Below are positions 35,876-47,330 of a DNA stretch of 64,000 nucleotides, one piece after another; position 1 is the stretch's first letter, and each line of letters opens with the position of its first letter. Under the pieces are notes generated by a model that ran no database searches, was not told the DNA's origin, and worked only from the letters and a program-made list of their open reading frames with translations. Made by a program: the position numbers and the translations under genes. This DNA is from Cyrtodaria siliqua (Eukaryota; Mollusca; Bivalvia; Adapedonta; Hiatellidae). The stretch covers positions 1 through 64,000 of the forward strand of contig JAWPHD010004454.1 in the NCBI GenBank assembly GCA_037043455.1, read 5' to 3'.

Positions 35876-36140
35876 TTTATTAGCTCTAATGGCCAAGTGC
35901 CAGCAGAGCTTATGGGATGGCGAGTTGTCCGTCATCTGTCCGTTGTTAACTTTTGTCTCGTTAAGACGATAGGGCCTTAATTTTTCATCTGATCTTTACC
36001 AAACTTTACCAGATTGTTAATATCAATGATAGCTCGGACAAGTTCGAAAACCAGCCCGATTGGACCTCTAACATCCGAGTTGTGACCCTTGATTTAGTTA
36101 AAAAGCTATGTTTTGCCTTGTTAAGACGATAGGGCCTTCA
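35876..36140 (+). mobile_element. Family A 5' end and two core units
   Basis: TTAGCTCTAATGGC-caagt-GCCAGCAGAGC, then 'ttatgggatggcgagttgtc', then ~145-bp core motifs. It is interrupted by the next 5' end at 36141, which suggests nesting or recombination between cores. Confidence 0.65.
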
Positions 36141-36913
36141 TTTTTAGCTCTACTGGCCAAAGGCCAGGAGGGCTTATGCGCTCGTCCGTCCGTCCGTCAG
36201 TACGTCCGTCTGTCCGTCTGTAAGCAATTTTATAAAATCGACATCTCTGAAACCGCTGAAGGATTTTGATGAAACTTCATCACAATGTTACTTGGGAGAG
36301 CCCCTCTCAGATTTGTGTTTTTCATGGCCGCCAGTCATCCAAGATGGCCGCCATGGCTAAAACTAGGTCAAATTTAAGAAAATTTCAAACGACATCTCAG
36401 TAACCACTTATTCCATTCTTGTGAAATATCATATACATGTTCCTTGGGTTGGCCTCTATCAAGGTTTTTTTTTTTTTTTCCGTTTTCGTTAATAATCAAA
36501 ATGGCCACCACGGCGACCCAAAGCTTACATAGAGTTATATAGGAAAAGGTTAAAAATGACATCTTCTCTGAAACCTCTTGAAGGATTTTGATGAAACTTA
36601 ATCACCATTTTTTTTTTTTGCGGCCGCCAGTCATCCAAGATGGCTGCCATGGCTAAAACTAGGTCAAATTTAAGTAAATTTCAAACGACGTCTCCTCCGA
36701 AACCACCTATTCCATATTTGTGAAATATCATATACAAAAAAAAAATTGTTCCTTGGGTTAGCCTCTATCAAGTTTGTGTTTTTCATTATCGTCAAATAAT
36801 CAAAATTATTCAAACGTTTCTTGGGTTGACCTCTATCATGTTGATGTTTTTGAATCACATCATGCAAGTAGAGTGTCTTAACAGGCCCTACAGGCCCTCT
36901 TGGGCCTCTTGTT
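36141..36913 (+). mobile_element. Family A element A2 (0.77 kb)
   Basis: The 5' end is TTTTTAGCTCTACTGGCC-aaa-GGCCAG, then 'gagggcttatgcgctcgtcc'. The 3' end is AAGTAGAGTG..., with 'acaggccctcttgggcct' and CTTGTT finishing at 36913. The core differs from A1: about 2.5 units of 'aaccgctgaaggattttgat', 'gccgccagtcatccaagatgg' and 'atttcaaacgacatctc', which resembles family C cores. Family A ends therefore carry at least two unrelated-looking cores. Confidence 0.7.
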
Positions 36914-37257
36914 CATTTTAATATTTATCAAACTTTAATAGATTAATATCAATAAAAGCTCAGATGACAAGTTCAAAAACCAGCCAGATTGGACCAGTAA
37001 CAGTGGAGTTATGGCCCTTAATTAAATGGCCCTTGATTTAATTAAAAATGCTATATTTTGCCACCCTTTAAGACGATAGAGCCTTTATTTTTCATCCGAT
37101 CTTTACCAAACTTAATAGATTGTTAATATCAATGAAAGCTCAGACAAGTTCGAAAACCAGCCAGATTGGACCAGTAACAGCGGAGTTATGGCCCTTGATT
37201 TCGGTCAAATATATATTTTGCCTTGTTAATACTGTAGGGCTAGGGCCTTCATTTTTG
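36914..37257 (+). repeat. Family A-type core units
   Basis: Two ~145-bp units ('accagccagattggaccagt', 'gcggagttatggcccttga') without termini. The frame at 37120-37365 is a shadow. Confidence 0.7.
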
Positions 37258-37964
37258 TCTTGCCTTTTCGAGGAAAAAAAGAGACATAGGTGTTGCTTTT
37301 CCGGCGGCGGCGTCAACATTCAAGTTTTGCATTTAGGTCATTTTCTAACAAACTGTATGGACTAGACCTTTCAAACTTTGCTTATAGTTGTATCTTGGGT
37401 GATACATCACAACGTGACAAAGCAAATGTGGAAGCGACCTTGACCCTCCAAGCAAAGGGCAGATAATTTAATAATTTTTAGGTTTAACTTTTGCGTTTAG
37501 GTCACTTTTTCACAAACTGTATGCACTAGACCTTTAAAACTTTGCTTATAGTTATATCTTGAGTGGTACATCGCAATGCGACAAAGCAAATATGGAAGTG
37601 ACCTTGACCCTCCAAGCAAAGGGAAGATAACCTTATAATTTTTACCTTCAACTTTGGCGTTTAGGTCACTTTTTCACAAACTGTATGCATGCACTAAGAC
37701 CTTTCAAACTTTGCTTATAGTTGTATCTTGAGTGGTACTTTGCAACGTGACAAAGCAAATGTGGATGTGACGTTCACCATCCAAGCAAAGGGCAGATAAC
37801 TTTAATTGTTACATTTACATCACTTTCTCATGAACTATAATTATGCACTAGATGTTTTAAAACTAATTTATAGCTTAATCATTGGAAGAAAACATATTCT
37901 GTTTTGACATAGTTGTGTCTTGGGTAGTGCATCTACCTTGACCTACTTTTTGTAGCTGATGATT
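37258..37964 (+). repeat. Family G tandem repeat, about 3.5 units of ~170 bp
   Basis: Units share 'cacaaactgtatgcactagac', 'tttgcttatagttgtatctt', 'tggtacatcgcaa-gtgac' and 'ccaagcaaagggcagataa'. It is preceded by 'cttgccttttcgagg' and 'gcgtcaacattcaagttttg', a 5' phrase also seen at 1.03 kb and 24.06 kb. Confidence 0.75.
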
Positions 37965-38189
37965 TTTAGCTCTACTGGTCAAGGGCCTTCATTTTTCATC
38001 CGATCTTTACCAAACTATTTTTCATCCGATCTTTACCAAACTTGAGCAGATTGTTAATATCAATGAAAGCTTGCACAAGTTTGAAAACCAGCCAGATCGG
38101 ACCAGTAACAGCGGAGTTATGGCCCTTGATTTAGTTAAAAATGCTATATTTTGCCTTGTTAATGTTCATCTGATCTTTACGAGATGTTT
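37965..38189 (+). mobile_element. Truncated family A copy
   Basis: 'TTTTTAGCTCTACTGGTC' is followed directly by core sequence. 'tttttcatccgatctttacc' is repeated twice, then one ~145-bp unit. The hairpin's second arm is deleted. Confidence 0.55.
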
Positions 38190-38440
38190 TGCCTTTTTTT
38201 TTTATTATTAGTATTTTTTTTGTTTACATTTTTTTTAATATATATATATATATTTATTTTTATTGGTTTTGATTATTATTTTTTTAATTTTTAATTTTTT
38301 TTATTATTTTTTTTTTATTTAATTATTTATTTGAATTCGTAAAAAAAATATTTATTTATTGATTTTTTTTGATTATTTTTTTTAAAATGTTTTATTTCAT
38401 TTCCTTTTTTAATTACTTTTAATTTTTTTTTTGGTGTTAG
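38190..38440. repeat. A/T low-complexity tract
   Basis: Almost entirely T and A with homopolymer runs and (TA)n at about 38238-38252. Confidence 0.95.
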
Positions 38441-38774
38441 CGCCGTGTTAGCAGGAATAATAGCTATGATTTCTAGTTGTGCCTATTGTGTTTTTTTCCG
38501 GTTCGTTGATTTTTGATGGAGTTACGGCCCCTTGACATTTTTACTTTTAAATTTCTTGTCGGCGCTACTTCTCCTAAACGCCTTGTTGGATTTCGACGAA
38601 ATTTGGCAGGAAGCCTCAGTATGATGTCCAGTTGTGCAAAGCGCGGTATATCAATGAAATCTTTTTACAAGTTCAAAAACCAGCTAGATATTGTTAGTAA
38701 CGACAGGTTAAGGCCCTTGATTTTTTGGAAAATGCTATATTGTATTTTCCTTTGTTAAATCTGTAGTTACTTCT
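38441..38774 (+). repeat. Core-repeat fragments
   Basis: Contains 'gatttcgacgaaatttggc', 'ttacaagttcaaaaaccagc' and 'taaggcccttgatttt', which are eroded family A motifs. No gene. Confidence 0.5.
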
Positions 38775-39300
38775 TTTTTAGCATGGTGAACTTGAACTTG
38801 TTCACCAAGCTATAGTTACCGTAGTCAATTAGTTAACAATTTGAATTGCACATGCATGATATCTCGTGAAGTATTACTAACAGGATCATGACATTTCATA
38901 AATTGACTGTCCAAGGGACAAGAATGATCCCTATTGTTTTTGAGTTCTCTTAGGTCAAAGGTCAAGGTCTTGGTGACACATGATCCTAAAACTTCATAGA
39001 CTGCCCATGGGACAAGGATGATCTCTAATGTTGTTGAGGTCATTAGTTTCAGTAGGTCAAGGAGATATTGACCGGACACCTAGGAAATGCTTTTCACATT
39101 AAAACCTAAAAAGCAGGCATAAAATGCCCCCATTAAGCAGCTCTCTTGTCGATAACCATTCACTCATTTTCGAGTTTTTCTGAATTCTCAATAAAAAAGC
39201 TTGTTTGAATATATGCCACACTCCCTTTAAATCCCTTGTTTCATATGAATGATGTTGCTTTTCATAAGGCATAAAATGTGAAAACAATTTTGTCAACTTA
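38775..39300 (+). mobile_element. Family F element, 5' end and core
   Basis: The 5' end is TTTTTTAGCATGGTGAAC, an 8-nt loop, GTTCACC, then 'aagctatag'. This is the same TTTTAGC, hairpin, GCTTAT-like plan with a 7-bp stem. The core has ~120-bp units ('gggacaa-gatgatc-ct', 'taggtcaaggtc'), related to 8.45-8.85 kb. The 3' end is not defined. Confidence 0.55.
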
Positions 39301-39405
39301 GCATTCCCTGTTGTAATTATGGAACTAGTTACTCAGGAATATGTCACTTACACGAACATAAAGCTGTGTTTTCATTGTTTCAATACACAAATATGCATTT
39401 ATATT

Positions 39406-39609
39406 ACAGGGTTTAGGAGATATTACACTGGTTGGCCGGCAATTCTCTGCTGGCACTACAGATGAAAGCTGTGTTTTTCTGACCTGTCTATGGCTGTCGA
39501 CGGATGCCACACCAGATTTCTCACATGATGCTTCCAAGACCAAACATGTGCATTGTGCTGCCACAGTGCGATGGCAGAGTAGTTACTGGTTTGTTAAAAA
39601 CCTTTGTTA
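39406..39609 (+). other. Open frame after acceptor, unknown
   Basis: A plus-strand frame lacking an early ATG follows 'tttatattacag' and stays open for about 66 codons to TAG at about 39609. It reads GLGDITLVGRQFSAGTTDES and later KHVHCAATVRWQSSY. Composition is protein-like but no family is recognised. It stops next to the MITE at 39618. The opposite strand is also open here, so coding is uncertain. Confidence 0.2.
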
Positions 39610-39617
39610 GCGTAAAA

Positions 39618-39805
39618 CTGGGCATCCATTTGTACATTTTTCGTGGTCTGTGTTCGTATCCACGTCAGTGCAAAAATCGCACAATAAAAATCGCACATTG
39701 TGCGATTCATCCATGGAACTGATCAATGGATTCTTCCCAACATTTTCTATATATAACAGATTTTTCACTGACACGGACACAGATCACATACAAATGGATG
39801 CTCAG
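39618..39805. mobile_element. Foldback MITE (~190 bp)
   Basis: 'ctgggcatccatttgta' at the left is inverted as 'tacaaatggatgctcag' at the right. Further paired segments are 'gtctgtgt', 'cgtcagtg' with 'cactgacac', and 'aaaatc'. The centre has GCACAT-TGTGC-type palindromes. The arms are ~60 bp with one ~10-nt asymmetry. The target duplication is unclear. Confidence 0.65.
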
Positions 39806-40097
39806 CTTAAGTTTGTCATATATTAACTTGGCTTTAGCCAAAGTGATGATTTTCTTCAGCTTTAGTTTTTATTTATAATCAATGAGTTGTAAAATTAGTG
39901 CTTCTACTGTTGAAGGGATACACTGCAATCTTTATTTGTTTAAAGCCCGCGGAGTCCTGTTAGTTTTTCTACATTACTTTAAAATTGTTGCAGTTATTAA
40001 TATTAATTATATAAAAAGTTCAAACCAAATTGTTTTTACATATTACTTACTATTGGTAATATTGCACTAATAATATATTGCAACATTTGGTAAAATA
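39806..40097. repeat. Dispersed repeat, copy 2
   Basis: 39930-40097 matches 18390-18537 ('gttcaaaccaaattg', 'tttttacatatt', 'gcactaataatatattg'). The match resumes after the SINE at 40350 ('attgctgtgtgtcctttt'). Confidence 0.55.
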
Positions 40098-40345
40098 ACA
40101 AGCGTCTCCGAATGGTTAACAATGTTGCGTTGTAAACCTTCGCCTCTTACCGCTGTGCGTTCGAATCCCACTGGGAGCTCGACTTGTAAGTGAGGAAGTG
40201 TTGATTCTTACGGATGGCGGGAGGTGTACAGTACTGGTTCTACTCAGGAAAGTGGGTGGTCTGTCTCAACCACAAAAAATCGACCATCATAAATAAGCAT
40301 GTGTTGAAAATGACGTAAAACGCCATACAAACAAACAAAAATTGC
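40098..40345 (+). mobile_element. SINE family II, best copy
   Basis: The tRNA-like head has 'gcgtctccgaatggttaac' (A-box region) and GTTCGAATCCCAC (B box), paired ends of the Ser/Leu-tRNA type, then the family II body and the end 'gaaaatgacgtaaaacgcc' with an (AAAC)n tail. It is the most tRNA-like copy in the window. No exact target duplication was found. Confidence 0.85.
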
Positions 40346-40400
40346 TGTGTGTCCTTTTAATGTTTTTTTGCTTTATTAAAGGATTCTTTATTATTGTTTA

Positions 40401-41553
40401 TTGAAATGTAAAAACTCACAAGGTTCTGTGATATCATATGGAGCTAACCGTCTTTGGGCAGTACTTTCTAAACCTTATCAGAACCCTGTTGAGTTTATAG
40501 TAATGTTTTAAATTGTAAACCAATTTAATGGTCAGTAACACTCTGCCTGTGGCTGAGTCCCTTTAAATTTATCTTTCATGCCTGACCATGGTAATATGTT
40601 TTTTAATTTAGAGTGATGGATAAGGCGAAATAAAACTGTGGTTCCTATTATTTGCTTAAAAAATAGGGTAGGTAGGTAGGGAAAATATTATATATAATTA
40701 TATATATATTTTTTTTTTGCATGAAATGTTTACCGTCGGCCCTTAAACACTGGGTCGGTCATGAAACCGGAACCACACATAATTTTATTTGGCCTAATTG
40801 TAATTTGGTCTAAGTTAACAGGCAATTTTGCCACACATACTAAAAAACATGTCCATGTATTTAGTGTTTCCCCTAAAGCAGAATGGTGGGGTAGCACTCT
40901 ATATTTTGATGCTTTAAAATGTTTTACTTTCACTTCGCATTTTTCAGATTATTTTTTGAAATCTTATTCACTTGAAAAGAAACCTAACGGCTACATGTTA
41001 CACCTTCATTCACTAGATAAATAATGAATTGTTTATAAAAAAAAAGAAACTAAAATAAATGAGTGAGAAATGCCTTTATATTTTATTTCCTGTTACATTA
41101 AAATTGGCATTTTCTTCCCTTTTTTTTTCATTTTAAGATTTCAAACACTGGAAAATGCCCATTATGCTTAGTCTTGCATGCTTAAAAATGCCCCTTTTTA
41201 GGAAGTACCCTGCCCTTTTTAAATGCTGGGGGAAACACTATATGGTCACTATTTTTATAGGATTCCTTTATAAAATTAGCCACATTTTTTCAACGGTTTC
41301 ATATGGTATTTATATACCTGTAATAGTTGTATATGATATAAATTTACGAAGTTTCGTTTTCAAAACATTTTCATATATAATTTTCATCAAAAAATCTGTG
41401 TCAACTTGTATATGATTCTCATATGATATGATTCATAAATAAAAGATTTTATATGAGAATTGGGTACTCCTCCTTTTTTTAAAGTACAAATGTATCATAT
41501 AATAGGTATGAGAATCATATAAGAATCTTATAATACATGTGTGTGGCGAAATT
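40401..41553. other. Unassigned AT-rich DNA
   Basis: Includes 'gggtaggtaggtaggg' (40665) and a (TA)n patch (40690). The 87-residue plus-strand frame 40761-41024 (IILFGLIVIWSKLTGNF...) and the 86-residue frame 41155-41415 have no family I recognise. The latter is hydrophobic and AT-driven. Confidence 0.35.
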
Positions 41554-41752
41554 GGTAGTGTATAAGTATATATATATATATACTAGTGTACTTATTTTCA
41601 GATTAACTTGATCCTTGATGGTAGTGTATAAGTATATATATATATATACTAGTGTACTTATTTTCAGATTGACTTGATCCTTGATGGTAGTGTATAAGTA
41701 TATATATATATATACTAGTGTACTTATTTTCAGATTAACTTGATCCTTGATG
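41554..41752 (+). repeat. 66-bp tandem repeat, 3 copies
   Basis: Copies start at 41554, 41620 and 41686 and are nearly identical. Each has a (TA)n stretch flanked by 'gtgtataagta' and 'tactagtgtacttatt'. The period is a multiple of three, so the minus strand is open through it (115 residues), but the product is pure repeat. Confidence 0.95.
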
Positions 41753-42226
41753 GTCACAATTGTATAATGATGCATCCTATATTTTCTGAAAAAAGATTTA
41801 AATCTTACAGATTCTTTTTTTTTTAGGAATTTTATGTTTGAAAACAGCACCAACTCATTCACTTCATTCTAATTAAAATAATATAAATAACATATTTTAA
41901 TTTTAAAAAAAATGAAGGAACTTAAAATCAGTGATTTTAGTTACCTGAGAGTCCTGCATCTAGGACTCATAATATTTGCTAGGGACTCCCAATTAAAGAA
42001 TATCAGCATATGTCCTCTTTGGTCATTAAAATTATGGAAATATCAATATTAAAGGCCACCCAAGTTGAGGAAAGATTTAGGTACTGTCAAAAAAAGAAAA
42101 AGAAGGTGAATCACAACGGGACAGTTTTTCCAAAGGACTCGTTAATCCATAATAGCACAACTGTAAATAAATCACTGACAATTTTAAGGAATATTTAAAA
42201 TGAGATCAGTCCAACCTTCGATTACC
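41753..42226. other. Unassigned DNA
   Basis: No gene or repeat is recognised. Confidence 0.4.
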
Positions 42227-42820
42227 ATAAGTATTATAAATACCATCTACAAGCAGATATTCCATTACCTAGGTCTTATAGATACCACCTACAAGCAGAT
42301 ATTCCAATAAGTATTATAAATACCACCTACAAGCAGATATTCCATTACCAAGGTCTTATAAATACCACCTACAAGCAGATATTCCATTACCTAGGTCTTG
42401 TAGATACCACCTACAAGCAGATATTCCATTACCTGAGGTCTTATAAATACCACCTACAAATATAAATACTGCCTACAAGCAGATATTCCATTACCTAGGT
42501 CCTATAAATACCACCTACAAGCAGATATTCCATTACCTAGGTCTTATAAATACCACCTACAAACAGATATTCCATTACCTAGGTCCTATAAATACCACAT
42601 ACAAGCAGATATTCCATTACCTAGGTCTTATAAATACCACATACAAGCAGATATTCCATTACCTATGTCCTATAAATACCACCTACAAGCAGATATTCCA
42701 TTACCTAGGTCTTATAAATACCACCTACAAGCAGATATTCCATTACCTATGTCCTATAAATACCACCTACAAGCAGATATTCCATTAGCTAGGTCTTATA
42801 GATACCACCTACAAGCAGAC
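42227..42820 (+). repeat. 42-bp minisatellite, about 14 copies
   Basis: The unit comprises 'caagcagatattccattacc', 'taggtcttataaatacc' and 'accta'. Copies alternate 'gtcttata' and 'gtcctata', and a few have small deletions or insertions. It is not CRISPR: there are no unique spacers. Confidence 0.95.
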
Positions 42821-43313
42821 AATGAATCATCACTTTAAAAGGATGTAATCTATGTGCATAACAATATATATTACAGAAAAGACATTATAAAAATAGAGAT
42901 GTGAGTTAATACTGGCACCAAGTTGTGAGTGCCTTTCAGGTGAGACATATGAATCTGCATATTTCTTTGTTAAAAGTATGTGTACACAACTAAACAGTAA
43001 AGAATGAGGGTAATACTGGGCATGTGAAAGACATAAATATCACTGAACAAAATTCAATATTAGACATGCATTGGTAGGGAAAATAATTTTATACACTGTG
43101 CACAAACGAAGCTTATTCACCCAAAAAGAACTTCATGTACTCATTTTAAAGCAGCATTTTTATTTCATCCAAGTATACCATATAAGTCCCATTGCAAAAC
43201 AATAAATCTCTGAAATAAATTAACCAAAAACGTGGCAAATAATGCCTGTAATTCAGTCATTAATACTAGACATTCTTTAACTGTTTGGGTGATTAATACC
43301 AGTAGTGCTCCAT
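42821..43313. other. Unassigned DNA
   Basis: No feature can be supported. Confidence 0.4.
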
Positions 43314-43446
43314 GGCTGGGAAGTAAAGACAGTGTGTCTAAAACTCTCACCTCTCGTGGCTGGGAAGTAAAGACACTGTGTCTAAAACTCTCACCTCTCG
43401 TGGCTGGGAAGTAAAGACAGTGTCTAAAACTTTCTCACCTCTCGTG
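43314..43446 (+). repeat. 44-bp triplication inside a SINE head
   Basis: 'ggctgggaagtaaagacag', 'tgtgtctaaaactctcacc' and 'tctcgt' repeat at 43314, 43358 and 43402. The unit corresponds to the anticodon-to-variable part of the family II tRNA-like head, which continues into 'gcgggtttgaatcccac'. Confidence 0.9.
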
Positions 43447-43650
43447 GCTGCGGGTTTGAATCCCACTAGGATCTCGACTTGTCAAGTGAGAAAGTGTCGA
43501 TTCTTACGGATGGCAGAAGGTATGCAGTACTGGTTCTACACAGGAAAAATGAAATGATCTGCCTACACCACAAACAAATTGAGCGTCATATAATATTATG
43601 GCGTAACTTTTGTCAAAAATGATTCAAAACACCCTTGAAACAAACATTAA
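43447..43650 (+). mobile_element. SINE family II copy, body
   Basis: B box GGGTTTGAATCCCAC, then 'atctcgacttgtcaagtgag', 'gtgtcgattcttacggatgg', 'agtactggttctacacagg', 'tctgcctacaccac' and a decayed 3' tail. Its 5' head is the triplicated array just upstream. Confidence 0.8.
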
Positions 43651-44239
43651 TACTATGAAATATTGTAATTAACTGAGTCATTAATAATATACAATATTAT
43701 AACTGAGACAAAAAGGATTTACTGAAACCATCATTACACCTTAGTATGTTAAAATCATTTGGTAATAATTATGGGACCACGGAGATACAATGATTCACCA
43801 AACAATTATACACTGGTGTTTTTAAACGGTTTGTAATAAGGGTGCCAAAGACAGGGCAGGAAAATTTGTTTCTGAGTTAGTCTTCCTACGCTATATTTGA
43901 ATGGTCAAATTGATAGTTTCAGAATTTATCTGATTTCTTCTCATCTTGCATCATTAAGCACATTCATTCATTCACTGATGTTTTAAAGTAACTTAGCTTC
44001 CAAATGTAACAACACTGCCTTTATACCAGGTTTAAAGTCTCACCACACACTTAAATTTTGTTCTTTTGGTCTTTACTTAAATTCCATTCTGAATAAGACA
44101 TGTCATGGCTAAAAAGAGTTTCTTGAAATAAGTTATTTCTGCTCACAAAAATTGGTACGGAGACACTTTTTAATTTTAATGTAACACATTATTTTCGGTT
44201 TTCACCCCACAGTTTTGACAATTATATACTCATTGAGCA
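43651..44239. other. Unassigned DNA
   Basis: No gene is recognised. Confidence 0.4.
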
Positions 44240-44930
44240 CCCATAGAAGTCATATTTCGCTATCCGTGTCATCCAGTCATATTTTGCTATCCGTGTCATC
44301 CAGTCATATTTCGCTATCCGTGTCGTCCAGTCATATTTCGCTACCCGTGTCGTCCAGTCATATTTCGCTATCCGTGTCGTCCAGTCATATTTGGCTATCC
44401 ATGTCATCCAGTCATATTTCGCTATCCGTGTCATCCAGTCATATTTCGCTATCCGTGTCATCCAGTCATATTTCGCTATCCGTGTCATCCAGTCATATTT
44501 CGCTATCTGTGTCATCCAGTCATATTTCGCTGTCCGTGTCATCCAGTCATATTTCGCTGTCCGTGTCGTGTCATCCAGTCATATTTTGCTGTCCGTGTCA
44601 TCCAGCCATATTTCGCTGTCCGTGTCATCCAGTCATATTTCGCTATCCGTGTCATCCAGCCATATTTTGCTATCCGTGTCATCCAGTCATATTTCGCTAT
44701 CCGCGCATCCAGCCATATTTCGCTGTCCGTGTCATCCAGTCATATTTCGCTATCCGTGTCATCCAGTCGTATTTTGCTATCCGTGTCATCCAGTCATATT
44801 TCGCTGTCCATGTCATCCAGTCATATTTCGCTATCCGTGTCATCCAGTCATATTTCGCTATCCGTGTCATCCAGTCATATTTCGCTATCCGTGTCATCCA
44901 GTCATATTTCGCTATCCGTGTCATCCAGTT
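44240..44930 (+). repeat. 27-bp minisatellite, about 25 copies
   Basis: The unit comprises 'cgctatccgtgtcatccag' and 'tcatattt'. The period is nine codons and no frame of the unit has a stop, so several frames on both strands are open. The longest is 44215-45051, 278 codons, starting at TTG rather than ATG and reading SSHISLSVS repeats before an indel near 44565 changes the phase. The protein is most likely not real, but the shared openness is noted. Confidence 0.95.
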
Positions 44931-45059
44931 GCTGTTCATCTTATCTCATTACTGCAAAAACAGAGAAATATACATGAGCAGTTATGAAAAATATCACAAG
45001 CTGAAGAACATACCTCTGTTGTTTTGTGTAAGAATCAACCTAGTCAAATGAAAGTGGGC

Positions 45060-46080
45060 AAAGTTTGTAGTGATGCCACTGAGACAGCCAGACTTGGTAT
45101 GTAAGATCATAACCAATTAACAATGTGTAGGAAGCAAGGGCAGATAAAAGCTAAAAAAAATACTGGAGTTATTGCACTTTATAGTTTTGTCTTTATATTG
45201 TGAAATTTGTGTCATTCTCAAGAACTATAAGGGCTAACCACACCAAACTTGGTGTGCAAGAACACAGCCAAGTAACGATGTGTAGGAAGCAAGAGCAGAT
45301 AGATGTTTAAAACAGTACTGGACTTAATGACCTTTATAGTTAGTCAAGTCTTAATATTGTAAAAAATTGTATCACCTATTTCTCAAAAAAAATATACAAG
45401 CTAACCACACCAAACTTGGTTTGCAAGAACACAACCGAGTAACAATGTGAAGGAAGAAAGGACTGTTGAATCTGATAAAAAAATAAGTTACTGTCCTTGA
45501 TATTTTAATACTGTAACGTGTGTTGCATATTCCTAAAAAACCCAGAGCTGACCACACCAAACCTGATGTACAAGATCACAGCCAAGTAATGATGAATAGG
45601 AAGCAAGGATAGATATATTCTTTCAGGAGTTTTTGCCTTTCATAGTTTTAAGTTGAGTGTGTGTTGTTTCTCATCAAAAACTATAAGGGTCAACCACACT
45701 AAACTTAGTGTACATGATCACCACCAAGTAACAGTGTTTAGGTGTATAAGGCAGATGTATTGGATTCAATTTGAAAGATTAATTACCCTTTATGTATGAA
45801 AGCAACATCTTGTAAAAAATGTGTGTGATCTTCTACTAAAAAAACCTATAAGGTCTAATCACACCAGACTCGATGTGCAAGGTCACTACCAAGTAATAAT
45901 GCGTAGGAAGCAAGGGCAGATAAACGTGAAAAATATTACAGAAGTTTTTGCCCTTTATTGTTTTTAAATCTAGTATTAAACATTCTTAAAATATGTGCTA
46001 TACACTTTTTTAAAATCTATAAGGGCTATCCATATGTAACTTGGTGTGCAAGATCATTACCAAGTAACTATCCATTCCTC
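45060..46080 (+). repeat. Tandem ~120-bp repeat, about 7 diverged units
   Basis: Units share 'ctataagggctaaccacacc', 'aaacttggtgtgcaag', 'caagtaacgatgtgtaggaag' and 'caagggcagata'. The same family forms the array at 50.04-50.88 kb. No termini were identified. Confidence 0.85.
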
Positions 46081-47330
46081 TAAATCACTACCGGTAAACT
46101 TTGGTAGTTTCCTATCCATAGTTATGAAAGCGGTCTTAGGTCACCGACCTTCTTTTGTCAACTTCCAAATCCGTGCTTAACTACACTTTTGACAGAACAT
46201 CACGCATTTTCTCCAACTCATCCTGAAGGAGTTTAATTTTTTCATTTGCCATTTTAGTTACTAACACTTTTAAAAAAAACAAGCCTCAACAATCAACCTT
46301 ATGGCAACTACACTATACAGAATGACTATCAACAGTACCAACAATGGCAAAGTATTAACCACTGAACAAACTTCTTTCGACCAATCGTTTTAATCAAACA
46401 TGTGAAAGTAACTGATCAGGATGAATGCCATCCAAATAATGTTTAAAACTAATACTTCTCATTATAGTTTTACCCAACCCTTTCCTTGTATTTATCAAAT
46501 CCAATTAAATCTTGGAGACTACATTTTTTTTGTTGAAATGAACTCATTGATTGTGCTAATTTGATCAAACAATTCAAAATCATCCTCTCGAAGAATATTC
46601 GTGACACGCAGGCCCTTAGCTGAATACCACTGAACTATAGAATAAGGGGGTATTTCGAGAAAAATCAGCCGACATACTTTGCCTCAACTCCAGTCTCTTA
46701 CCAACCCTACAAGTTAGATCACATGTGCCCAACCATACACATAATATGACCGCCTCATTCTGGCGCAATATGCTTTCTGTGTGTCGTGTCAACCAAAAAT
46801 ACCCTTCTGAATGCCTATACCCAACATTAATTCAATATCTCATTCAGGCAAGGTATGTGGTTTTAAATGTCGTCCCTTGCTGTCACTTAGAAGAAATACT
46901 CTGTTTTGAACCGTGCTTAACCCCTGAATGGTTTCGTCAACAATTTCTTAACATTAATTTACACTAAAAACGACACATCCAAAGTGTTGAGCAAATCTAA
47001 GGAAAGGAATGGAGCCAAAAAAACAACAAAATAGTTATTCAATTGCAAATCTCTTGTCAGCTATCAAGGTACCCCCCATGATGAATCATGCCTGTATAGA
47101 TATTGACGGAACTATAAATCTTAATATAACTGAACAGCATGAAGGCATCCACTTAATCTGCACAAAAATTACTCAAATCTTAAATACCTTGAAAACTTAC
47201 AACATTTCTCATTTTCAATAAAAAAATATTATAATATTACACAAAAAATACACCTGAACGTCACCAAACTTTTAATGACTCATTAAATATAAATAAAGAA
47301 CAGCTCGTAACAAAATACAGGGCTTTTTTT
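46081..47330. other. Non-repetitive pocket with small ORFs
   Basis: Repeats stop here. On the minus strand 46181-46252 encodes 23 residues (MANEKIKLLQDELEKMRDVL), a short coiled-coil-like peptide. On the plus strand a frame is open 46641-46967, usable part 80-109 residues, with YPSECLYPTLIQYLIQAR and CLTPEWFRQQFL. A second frame at 47009-47221 (70 residues, with a possible ATG at 47009) reads MEPKKQQNSYSIANLLSAIK. Both look protein-like and lie 40 bp apart in the same direction. I do not recognise either. They may be exons, decayed mobile-element genes or chance. Confidence 0.25.

Noticed and set aside
40098..40180. A serine or leucine tRNA gene
   Set aside because: It is tRNA-like but continues into the SINE family II body, and the same head recurs in decayed form elsewhere.
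44215..45051. A 278-codon protein-coding gene
   Set aside because: It starts at TTG, consists of a 27-bp minisatellite, and several other frames are equally open.
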